A stretch of 14,208 nucleotides of DNA from Planctomycetales bacterium (lineage in GTDB: Bacteria > Planctomycetota > Planctomycetia > Pirellulales > Thermoguttaceae), in the NCBI GenBank assembly GCA_007119795.1, contig SKOZ01000034.1, positions 1-14,208 of the forward strand. Direction: 5' to 3'. Position numbers and translations under genes: made by a program. Each line of letters opens with the position of its first letter. Within the stretch, counting starts at the first letter, position 1. Of the stretch, positions 8,209-14,208 are shown piece after piece. The notes beneath the pieces were generated by a model. That model searched no databases, was not told the origin of the DNA, and was given only the letters and a program-made list of their open reading frames with translations.

Positions 8209-8236
8209 GTCAGTAATCAGTAGTCAGTGGTCCGTT
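8209..8236. repeat. Degenerate heptamer tandem repeat in the cusB-cusA gap
   Basis: Four consecutive 7-base units are visible: GTCAGTA, ATCAGTA, GTCAGTG and GTCCGTT. They lie 14 bases upstream of the cusA start codon, in the untranslated link between the two genes. A second short cluster follows at 8251-8268 (GGCACC, TGGCAC, GGTACC). Similar CAGT-heptamer strings occur between genes in various bacterial genomes, but I cannot confirm copies elsewhere in this one. The units are on the transcribed leader of cusA. Confidence 0.6.
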
Positions 8237-8294
8237 GGACGCGCCCCCAAGGCACCTGGCACGGTACCACAGGCAACGGACATCTCGCGAACGA

Positions 8295-10559
8295 TTACGC
8301 TGCGCTACAGCACGCCGGTTCGCCGGCATCGTCCTCGTCGGCAGGCCCTGAAGGGGTCAGCTCGCGAACCTGAATGCCGCAGCGCAACATGCCGCTGCCC
8401 CAGTACGGGTTGGCCAGCGGCGGGGACGGCTGCAGCCAATCGCCCTCGCCGCCGGGGACCATCGGACAGTAGTAATGGAGGATCACCGTCTCCGCCTCCG
8501 CGCTGCGCGCTTGCGAGGCAAGCTGGATGATCGATTTGCTGACCGGCTTGAATGCCATGCGGGCGTCGTCGAGCCCCAGCTCGCTGAGCGTGGGGGCGTG
8601 TTCCGCAATGACCTCCAGCAGTTCGCGGGCGTCGCCGGTCAGTGCCGCGGAGGCCGCCAGGCGCTCGGCGAGCTGGTGCAGCGGTTGGGTTTGCACCTCG
8701 GGCACCTCCCGGTCATCGGCCAGTGTCGCCTGCACCTCGAAGTACGCCTGGTAGAGCTGCTCCAGGTCGGCGCCGTCTTGGCCGGCGATCCGCTCCATGG
8801 GGCGCCGCTCGATCTGCAGTGGACCCTCGGTCTCCTCCTGCCTGGGCTGGGCGCGGGTGGGGTCGATCAGCGACGGGTTGCCGGCCAATTGCATCTGCGA
8901 ATCGATGAGGAAGTTGCCCGAGAGGGCCACTTCCTCTCCCGCCTCGAGACCGCGGGCGATCACGATCCGGTCGCCGTTCGAGGGCCCGAGCACCACCGGC
9001 CGCATTTCGAAGCGTCCCGGTTCCGTCTCCACGTAGACGATGCTGGTCCGGCCGGTCATGAGCACGGCATTGCGGGGGATCACCAGCACCTCGTGCGGAT
9101 CGGTGGGAGCGTCGGCGAAGCCGAAGTGGGAGGCGGGCACCAGGGGGACGCTGCAGACCCGGCACGACCCCGGCTCCTCCTCCACCACGTGCGGATGCCG
9201 GGGGCTGATCCACTTGCCCGCCAGCTCCGGATCGTAGATCGCTTCCGGCGGAGTGCCGTTGCCGCTGAGGTCCACCTCGATATGGGCCCGCGCGTAGTCG
9301 CCGATCCGCAGCAGGCCCCGCTCGTTCTGCAGGACCACGCGGACCCCGACGGTCCGCGTCCGCGGCTGCACCACCGGATCGATGAAGGCCACGCGGCCGG
9401 TGAACCGTTCGCCGGGTAGCGATTGGACCTCGGCCTCCACGCGCTGGCCGTAGCGGATGGTGGCGGCATCGGCGGGAAAGAGGTCCAGCATCAGCCAGAC
9501 CTGAGAGAGATCGGCAATGCGGTAGATCGGGTCGCCCGAGTCGACGTACTGCCCCTCCACCGCCAGCCGCTCGATCACGGTTCCCCCCATGGGCGCGTAG
9601 AGGTGCACCCGGCTGGTGGCCTCGCCGGTCTCTTCGAGCCGGTCCACCTGGGCCTCGGTCATCCCCAATTCGATAAGCCTCTGCCGCCCGCTCCGATAGA
9701 GCCGCTGCTGGGAATCGACCAGCCGGCCATCGGCCTGCATGTTGTTGAGGGATCGCCGGATCTGGAGCAGCTCCACCTGGCCGCTGTACAGCTCGGGCGA
9801 GTAGACCCAGGCCAATTGGTCGCCGTGGCGGACCGCCATGCCGGTGTAGTCGGCATACAGGCGGTCGATGCGACCGTCGACGTAGGCGGAGATCGTGGCC
9901 AGGGCGCCTTCGTCATAGCGGATCTCGCCGACGGCTCGGATCCTCCGGGCCTGGGGTACGGACTCCACCGTTACCGTGCTGATATTGGCCAGCCGCCGCG
10001 CCGCCGGGTCGATCTGGATGGAGTGGCCGTCCGACGCATTATTGCCGGACGTGGCCGGCACCAGCTCCATGGCGCACACGGCACAACGGCCGGGCAGTTC
10101 CTGGGGCGGCACGCACATCATCGGGCAGATGTATTCCACGTTGCTCTCCGCCGCCGCGACCGAGGCATCGCCGGCGCCGCCGGCGGAGATCCAGCCCATC
10201 CGCTGCGCAGCCCCCAGACCGGCAATCAGCAGCGCGCCGGCGCCCAACAGCAGGATCGGCTGCACGAAGAGTCCCCCCCAGAACCTCCAGGTCCCCTGCG
10301 GCCGCCCGGCAGCCGTCTTCGGACCCTCCGCCGCGGCCTCTTGGGGACGCTCCCGGTCGTTGCCCGGCGGCCGGGCATCCTTGGAGTCTCCGGCTCGTCT
10401 TTCCGATGCGTCCTGCGCACCGGACGCTTGGGTCGCGGGGGATGGATCGCCAGTTCCCTCCAGCCGGGTCGGGTGCCCCCCCTTGCTTTGGCTTCCGTCG
10501 CCGGTGGCGTGGCGACCCACCACGTCACGGGGCGCATTGTCGGCGTCGTGGAAAGACAT
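8295..10559 (-). CDS. cusB: Periplasmic adaptor of Cu(I)/Ag(I) efflux system, CusB-type with two metal-binding modules
   Basis: This 754-residue membrane fusion protein links CusA to an outer membrane channel and delivers metal to the pump. A hydrophilic N-terminal extension (1-92) precedes a single membrane anchor (about 97-117). Next comes a heavy-metal-binding domain (142-169) with C145, M147, M148, C149, C159 and C162. The barrel-sandwich and helical hairpin follow (about 205-355; 'YAPMGGTVIERLAVEGQYV' at 321-339), then the beta-barrel (about 355-430). A second metal-binding module (450-476) keeps C466 and C469 but has SPR instead of the usual CPM. A membrane-proximal domain (about 485-560) is followed by a DUF3347-like region (about 598-690) and a C-terminal motif with YYCPM (696-700), C727 and C750-C751. 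The ATG at 10559 has AAGGTG 5 nt upstream (10565-10570); an in-frame ATG at 10625 has no such site. The gene lies 223 bp after the Cys-rich gene and 99 bp before cusA. Confidence 0.9.
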   Translation of the reverse strand: MSFHDADNAPRDVVGRHATGDGSQSKGGHPTRLEGTGDPSPATQASGAQDASERRAGDSKDARPPGNDRERPQEAAAEGPKTAAGRPQGTWRFWGGLFVQPILLLGAGALLIAGLGAAQRMGWISAGGAGDASVAAAESNVEYICPMMCVPPQELPGRCAVCAMELVPATSGNNASDGHSIQIDPAARRLANISTVTVESVPQARRIRAVGEIRYDEGALATISAYVDGRIDRLYADYTGMAVRHGDQLAWVYSPELYSGQVELLQIRRSLNNMQADGRLVDSQQRLYRSGRQRLIELGMTEAQVDRLEETGEATSRVHLYAPMGGTVIERLAVEGQYVDSGDPIYRIADLSQVWLMLDLFPADAATIRYGQRVEAEVQSLPGERFTGRVAFIDPVVQPRTRTVGVRVVLQNERGLLRIGDYARAHIEVDLSGNGTPPEAIYDPELAGKWISPRHPHVVEEEPGSCRVCSVPLVPASHFGFADAPTDPHEVLVIPRNAVLMTGRTSIVYVETEPGRFEMRPVVLGPSNGDRIVIARGLEAGEEVALSGNFLIDSQMQLAGNPSLIDPTRAQPRQEETEGPLQIERRPMERIAGQDGADLEQLYQAYFEVQATLADDREVPEVQTQPLHQLAERLAASAALTGDARELLEVIAEHAPTLSELGLDDARMAFKPVSKSIIQLASQARSAEAETVILHYYCPMVPGGEGDWLQPSPPLANPYWGSGMLRCGIQVRELTPSGPADEDDAGEPACCSAA

Positions 10560-10782
10560 ATAAGCACCTTGCCTGTAGGGAATGAACAGTGGCCAAAGGG
10601 CGGTCTTCTGGTGCGCATGCGGCAACAGAACGTCGTTCGATGCGCGGATCGGGGGGCTGCTGCGTCCCGCGCGAATCCCAGGCGCGCAGCGGCCTCAGGG
10701 AGTTCTGCCGGATGCACCCACGTGCAGGGCAGCAGGAAAGAGTCCGGTGCCCACGCTCAGCGCGCACCGCACCCGCCGTCCA

Positions 10783-11217
10783 TCAGAGCCGCCAGCAGCA
10801 GAGTAGCGGATGGAGGCGAAACGCCACAGAGGAGAAGGGAACCGACTCCCCGGCAACCGCGGCACCAGGGATGATTGGCGACTTGTCGGCGGCCGGGAGC
10901 GCGCCGGCGACTGCGCGGGCCCTGCCGGGATCCGTCCGCGGATCGGTCGAGGGCCGGGTTGCCTCGACACATGTCTGGCGGTGGGCCGAGCACGTGCAAC
11001 AGCGATCCACGGTTGCCCGCTCCGGATCCGCCCCACGGCAACACGAAGGGGCCTCGGTCGAGTCGTCCAAGGCGTCGGCGAGGCAGCAGCAGTCGACACT
11101 CCGGCAAGGCGCGATCCCCCCCAGGCACCCGGCCGCAACAGACAGCGGCCCGGTCAACACCATCGCCACGGCCAGAAGCGAGGCGATAATCGCTCGTGGG
11201 GGTAGATTCCGGAACAT
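10783..11217 (-). CDS. Small cysteine-rich secreted protein, candidate periplasmic metal-binding protein
   Basis: This is a 144-residue exported protein of unknown function. A signal peptide is clear (residues 1-29, core IIASLLAVAMVLT, likely cut after SVAA). The mature part holds 13 cysteines: C31, C38, C43-C45, C59-C60, C73-C74, C76, C83 and C140-C141, clustered as CCC, CC and CCTC. A Pro/Ala-rich linker (about 85-130) separates the clusters from a short C-terminus ending CCWRL. Clustered thiols beside cusBA suggest Cu(I)/Ag(I) binding or hand-over, but this is inferred from context. Start choice: an in-frame ATG at 11406 would give 63 more residues without a signal peptide at the front, and a good promoter (11245-11273) lies inside that extension. 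The ATG at 11217 follows a leader of about 20 nt and lacks a clear Shine-Dalgarno sequence. It is the first gene of the efflux operon. Confidence 0.72.
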   Translation of the reverse strand: MFRNLPPRAIIASLLAVAMVLTGPLSVAAGCLGGIAPCRSVDCCCLADALDDSTEAPSCCRGADPERATVDRCCTCSAHRQTCVEATRPSTDPRTDPGRARAVAGALPAADKSPIIPGAAVAGESVPFSSVAFRLHPLLCCWRL

Positions 11218-11244
11218 GGGGATTTTTCGCGGGGTTCGCTGATT

Positions 11245-11273
11245 ATCGTAGCGTGTCGCCCCGGATTCGTCAA
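11245..11273 (-). promoter_or_regulatory. Sigma-70 promoter of the Cys-rich/cusB/cusA operon
   Basis: On the minus strand the -35 box TTGACG (11268-11273, five of six consensus bases) and the -10 box TACGAT (11245-11250, four of six) are separated by exactly 17 bp. The predicted transcription start is near 11238, giving a leader of about 20 nt before the ATG at 11217. The spacer is 17 bp rather than the 19 bp typical of MerR/CueR-controlled promoters, so control by a CueR-type activator is not suggested. Confidence 0.65.
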
Positions 11274-11453
11274 GGTCATTCGCTCGCGATTCCGGCAAAT
11301 CTGCACGCCCGGAACACTCCTTCAAGCAGCATTTCCCCCCGGACTCTGCCCGCGGTACAGGGAGATCGCGGCGTGGGATACTTCCCCAGCACATCGCACC
11401 GGGCAAAGGTGCGTGGCAAGGGGGCGCGGACCGTCAGGGCGGCGCCCGCCATG

Positions 11454-11483
11454 TTGCACGCTGAAGGCCTCCTGGACTATGCT
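11454..11483 (+). promoter_or_regulatory. Candidate promoter of the glycosyltransferase operon
   Basis: TTGCAC (11454-11459) and TATGCT (11478-11483) are spaced by 18 bp. The -10 matches four of six consensus bases and the -35 only three. The TATGCT box is preceded by TG at 11473-11474, three bases before the hexamer, so it is not a standard extended -10. Transcription would start near 11490, with a leader of about 180 nt. Confidence 0.35.
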
Positions 11484-11657
11484 AAAGGTGTGAGTAAGCA
11501 ATGCCTGCGAACCGTTGCATCGGTGCCGCCGGAAAGAGGGTTCCTCCCGCCGGGAGACGGTCGATGCCGGGGGCAGACCTGCCGCAGAGGTCGCACTCTC
11601 GGCACACAAGGTGGTAGAGGCATATGCCCGCCGTGCATCGCGGCCGCGGCGACCGAG

Positions 11658-11662
11658 AGGAG
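11658..11662 (+). promoter_or_regulatory. Ribosome binding site of the family 2 glycosyltransferase gene
   Basis: AGGAG lies 6 nt before the ATG at 11669. It decides this start over the in-frame ATG at 11624, which would prepend 15 residues that do not fit the conserved N-terminal beta strand of the family. Confidence 0.75.
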
Positions 11663-11668
11663 TCCGAG

Positions 11669-12691
11669 ATGCTATCCATCGTGATTCCCGTCTTCAACGA
11701 GGAGCCCGGCCTCGAGGAACTCCATCGGGAGATCACCGCCGTGGCGGCGGCCGAAGGCTACGCGCTGGACGTGATCTTCGTCGACGACGGCTCCACCGAC
11801 GGCTCCTGGCGGGTCATCCGCTCGCTGGCAGAGCGCGATCCCCAGATCCGCGGCATCCGTTTTCGCCGCAACTTCGGCAAGGCGGCGGCACTCTCCGCGG
11901 GCTTTGCCGCCGCCCGCGGCGAGCAGGTGATGACTCTCGATGCCGATCTCCAGGACGACCCCAAGGAGATCCCCCGCTTCCTCGCCGAGATGGACAATGG
12001 CTTCGAGGTCGTCAGCGGCTACAAGCAGGTCCGCCACGACCCCTGGCACAAGGTCTACCCCTCGCGGGTCTTCAACTGGATGGTCAGCCACCTGACAGGC
12101 GTGAAGCTCCACGACCACAACTGCGGCATGAAGTCATACCGCCGCGAGATCTTCGACGAGGTGCAGCTTTACGGCGAGCTGCACCGCTTCGTCCCCGTGC
12201 TGGCGGCGGCCCGCGGTTTCCGCGTGGGGGAGATCGTCATCGAGCACCGGGCGCGGAAGTTCGGCCACTCCAAGTACGGCCTGAGCCGGATCGTCAAGGG
12301 CTTCTTGGACCTCCTCACGGTCAAGTTCCTCACCGGCTTCGGCCAGCGGCCGCAGCATATGCTGGGGACGCTGGGGCTGGCGTCGTTCTTCCTGGGGACG
12401 GCGGTGCTCGCGCTGCTGGCGCTCACCTGGATGGGTACCCGGGTGCTCCCCTTTATCGAGCCGTTCCACCTGCACGACCGGCCCATCGTCCTCTACGCGG
12501 TGGCCCTGATGCTCCTGGGCGGTCAGCTCATCTCCGTGGGGATTCTGGCCGAGCTTTTCATCGCTTACCACGACCCGGGGACCAAGGCCTATTCGATCGC
12601 CGAGCAGACCGGTGAGAGGGCCTCTACCCGCGGCGGTCACGACGGCGCGCCCCCCCCCACGGAGTCCTCCAGCACGCATCAGGTCCCATGA
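11669..12691 (+). CDS. Family 2 glycosyltransferase, DPM1/GtrB-like polyprenyl-phosphate sugar synthase
   Basis: This 340-residue membrane-associated enzyme probably transfers a sugar from a nucleotide donor to a polyprenyl phosphate at the cytoplasmic face. The GT-A fold begins directly with LSIVIPVFNEE (2-12), followed by the nucleotide-binding VDDGSTDGS (38-46) and the metal-binding DAD of TLDADLQDDP (89-98). The acceptor-side motif HNCGMKSYRR (150-159) and HRARKFGHSKYG (193-204) are characteristic of the ArnC/GtrB/DPM1 group. Two hydrophobic C-terminal segments (about 232-257 and 271-297) match the usual two membrane helices of bacterial members. A disordered, Pro/Ser-rich tail follows (312-340). 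The stop codon overlaps the start of the next gene in ATGA, so translation is probably coupled. A nine-cytosine run encodes the PPP of the tail. Which sugar is transferred cannot be told from the sequence. Confidence 0.88.
   Translation: MLSIVIPVFNEEPGLEELHREITAVAAAEGYALDVIFVDDGSTDGSWRVIRSLAERDPQIRGIRFRRNFGKAAALSAGFAAARGEQVMTLDADLQDDPKEIPRFLAEMDNGFEVVSGYKQVRHDPWHKVYPSRVFNWMVSHLTGVKLHDHNCGMKSYRREIFDEVQLYGELHRFVPVLAAARGFRVGEIVIEHRARKFGHSKYGLSRIVKGFLDLLTVKFLTGFGQRPQHMLGTLGLASFFLGTAVLALLALTWMGTRVLPFIEPFHLHDRPIVLYAVALMLLGGQLISVGILAELFIAYHDPGTKAYSIAEQTGERASTRGGHDGAPPPTESSSTHQVP
12650..12658 (+). repeat. Nine-cytosine homopolymer near the 3' end of the glycosyltransferase gene
   Basis: Nine C residues in a row fall in the codons for the disordered C-terminal tail. 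The downstream gene is in the -1 frame relative to this gene, and that frame is free of stop codons from the tract to its ATG at 12688. A one-base insertion or a -1 ribosomal slip would join both proteins. Confidence 0.85.
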
Positions 12692-14208
12692 GTCAGCCCA
12701 CTGCCGATACCCCGGAATCCGCCGCCCTCCCGCCGCTGCGGCAGACCGTCTATTGGATCCTCATCGCCCTGGCCATGGGGCTCATGCTGGGGCGCGTCTT
12801 CGCCCTGGACTCGGTCGATTTGACCTTCCTCGAGCAGTGGCGCGTGGCCCGCGAGACCGACCGCTGGCGGCAGCGATTCATCGAGCGCGGCCTCGAAGGG
12901 AGGCGGCTCGAGGAGGCGGTCGCCAAGGAGAATGCCCGGATTCGCGACGCCATCCGCTACCGCCGCCCCTTTTTGAGCGCCAACGACCGCAGCCGCATGG
13001 CCACCCTGCGGGCCCTGGTCGAGCCCGAGATGCGGGTGCCGGGCGCTCCCTACGCCATCGACAAGGTGGTCCAGGAGCCCGAGTGGGATACCATCGACAT
13101 GGTGAGCCACTCCGGCCACCTCTACTCGAGCAAGCCGCCGCTGCTGCCCACGCTGCTCGCCGGCAAGTATTGGCTGATCTACCACGGGCTCGGGCTGAAC
13201 CTGGGGGAGCACCCCTTCGTGGTCGCCCGCATCCTCCTGGTGACGACGATCCTGCTGCCCATGCTCCTCTACTTCTGGCTGCTGACCCGTCTGGCCGAGC
13301 GTCTGGGGAGGAGCGATTGGGGCCGGGTCTTCATGATCGGCACGGCCACGCTGGGTACGGGGCTGACGGCCTTTGCGGTGACTATCAACAACCACACCGT
13401 CGCCGTGGTCTCGGCCATGGTGGCGCTGTTCGCGCTGGCGCGGATCTGGCTCGATGGCGAGCGGCGTTTGCGCTACTTCGCCCTGGCGGGGTTCTTCGCC
13501 GCCTTCATGGTGGCCAACGAGTTCCCCGCGGCGGCACTCGCCGGGCTGATGTCGCTGATGCTCCTGGTCCGCATGCCCCGCGAGACGCTGATGGGTTTTC
13601 TCCCCGGCGCACTCGTGGTCGTCGTCCCCTTCTTCGCCACGAACTACATCGCCCACGACACCTGGAAGCCGCCTTACGCGCACCCCGAGTGGTACGACTA
13701 CGAATACGAGAGGCAGGGGCGGATCGTGGAAAGTTATTGGCGGGATCCTCAGGGCGTCGACCGGGGCGAGCCCTCGCCGGCGCGCTACGCCTTCCACGTC
13801 CTGATCGGCCACCACGGCATCTTCTCGCTGACGCCCGTCTGGCTGTTGGCCTTTGCGGGCATGGGGGCGTGGCTCTGCTGCCCGCCGGAAAAGCGGCTCC
13901 GCGACCTGGCGATGCTGGCCCTGGTGATCTCGCTGGTGGGCATCGGCTTCTACCTGGTTCAGCCGCAGTCGAATCGCAACTACGGCGGGGTGACCTCGTT
14001 CTTCCGCTGGGTCTTCTGGCTGACCCCCGTATGGCTCGTCATGCTCCTGCCGGCGGCGGATTGGATGGCGCGCCGCCGGTGGAGCCGCGGCCTGGCACTG
14101 CTCCTCCTGGCCGCGTCGGCGGTGGCAGTCGCTTATCCGACATGGAACCCCTGGACGCATCCGTACTTGTTCGAGTATCTTCACTACCTCGGCTGGGTGC
14201 GACTCTAG
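12688..14208 (+). CDS. Polytopic membrane protein, putative GT-C-type glycosyltransferase
   Basis: This 506-residue protein is complete, with its TAG stop being the last three bases of the window. A first membrane helix (about 21-40) is followed by a charged, probably helical segment (48-92). The motif NDRSRMATLRALVE (99-112) then comes in the place where PMT/ArnT-like GT-C enzymes have their catalytic acidic loop, so D100 is a candidate for that role. WDTIDMV (133-139) and YSSKPPLLPTL (146-156) resemble the 'PPL' loop of GT39-like proteins. About nine more hydrophobic helices follow between 177 and 482, with a long loop at about 318-366. The C-terminus is short. Overlap with the upstream polyprenyl-phosphate sugar synthase suggests this protein uses its product as donor, but no function is established. 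I recall the NDRSR and SSKPPLLP pattern from planctomycete proteins of unknown function. Confidence is high that it is a gene and moderate for the role. Confidence 0.8.
   Translation: MSQPTADTPESAALPPLRQTVYWILIALAMGLMLGRVFALDSVDLTFLEQWRVARETDRWRQRFIERGLEGRRLEEAVAKENARIRDAIRYRRPFLSANDRSRMATLRALVEPEMRVPGAPYAIDKVVQEPEWDTIDMVSHSGHLYSSKPPLLPTLLAGKYWLIYHGLGLNLGEHPFVVARILLVTTILLPMLLYFWLLTRLAERLGRSDWGRVFMIGTATLGTGLTAFAVTINNHTVAVVSAMVALFALARIWLDGERRLRYFALAGFFAAFMVANEFPAAALAGLMSLMLLVRMPRETLMGFLPGALVVVVPFFATNYIAHDTWKPPYAHPEWYDYEYERQGRIVESYWRDPQGVDRGEPSPARYAFHVLIGHHGIFSLTPVWLLAFAGMGAWLCCPPEKRLRDLAMLALVISLVGIGFYLVQPQSNRNYGGVTSFFRWVFWLTPVWLVMLLPAADWMARRRWSRGLALLLLAASAVAVAYPTWNPWTHPYLFEYLHYLGWVRL

Larger units (their letters stand above)
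11218..11668. other. Divergent regulatory region between the efflux operon and the glycosyltransferase operon
   Basis: These 451 bases separate two divergent transcription units. No credible gene is seen. They hold the leftward promoter at 11245-11273, a candidate rightward promoter at 11454-11483, and a small hairpin (CTCCC/GGGAG at 11544-11556) in the rightward leader of about 180 nt. No clear dyad resembling a CueR or CopY operator was recognised between or near the promoter elements. Confidence 0.6.

Noticed and set aside
10560..10782. Possible terminator or small gene in the 223-bp gap between the Cys-rich gene and cusB
   Set aside because: Short inverted repeats occur (TGCAC/GTGCA at 713-726 of the 10-kb block, that is 10713-10726), but none is followed by a T-run on the minus strand, and no open frame there has a plausible start or product.
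9423..10874. 483-residue open frame on the plus strand opposite cusB and the gap before it
   Set aside because: Mostly antisense to cusB; no start signal and no recognisable family.
11218..11406. Upstream extension of the Cys-rich gene to the ATG at 11406
   Set aside because: The extension includes the sigma-70 promoter at 11245-11273 and places 63 polar residues before the signal peptide.
11484..11668. Riboswitch or attenuator in the long leader of the glycosyltransferase operon
   Set aside because: Only small hairpins are seen; I could not match the leader to any known riboswitch core and no leader peptide stands out.
12679..14184. 501-residue open frame on the minus strand opposite the membrane protein gene
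   Set aside because: Composition (Gln/His/Arg/Glu-rich) is typical of the antisense of a hydrophobic membrane protein; the plus-strand frame has clear transmembrane helices and motif loops.

Overview
The window is a GC-rich bacterial chromosomal segment with five genes on the minus strand and two on the plus strand, in a divergent arrangement around about 11.2-11.7 kb. Gene content and style point to a member of the Planctomycetota, probably a Pirellulales-like lineage. The reasons are a large multidomain GH123/DUF4091 enzyme, a lipoprotein family and a GT-C-like membrane family that I associate with planctomycetes, long intergenic gaps and weak ribosome binding sites. This assignment is by inference, since no rRNA or marker gene is present.

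Left part (1-4.6 kb): an intergenic stretch ends in a strong 13-bp hairpin terminator. It is followed on the minus strand by a small NTF2-like lipoprotein gene. A 336-bp gap with a long imperfect inverted repeat separates this from a secreted 1035-residue GH123-type glycoside hydrolase, which carries several beta-sandwich modules ahead of its catalytic domain.

Centre (4.7-11.3 kb): a copper/silver efflux locus is read on the minus strand from a recognisable sigma-70 promoter (TTGACG, 17 bp, TACGAT). Its order is a cysteine-rich secreted small protein, then the periplasmic adaptor CusB, then the RND pump CusA. The adaptor has two heavy-metal-binding modules and a DUF3347-like C-terminus. The pump keeps the three methionines of the Cu(I)/Ag(I) site but carries about 95 extra residues that include two extra hydrophobic segments. 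No outer membrane channel (CusC/TolC) and no metal regulator lies in the window. The likely logic is capture of Cu(I)/Ag(I) by the Cys-rich protein and adaptor, followed by export by CusA through a channel encoded elsewhere.

Right part (11.67-14.2 kb): a plus-strand pair overlaps by ATGA. The first gene is a DPM1/GtrB-like family 2 glycosyltransferase with two C-terminal membrane helices, which probably makes a polyprenyl-phosphate sugar. The second is a polytopic protein with GT-C-like features that may use that donor. A nine-cytosine tract sits in the last part of the first gene, in a position where a one-base insertion would fuse the two reading frames.

No tRNA, rRNA, CRISPR array, insertion sequence or phage gene was seen.
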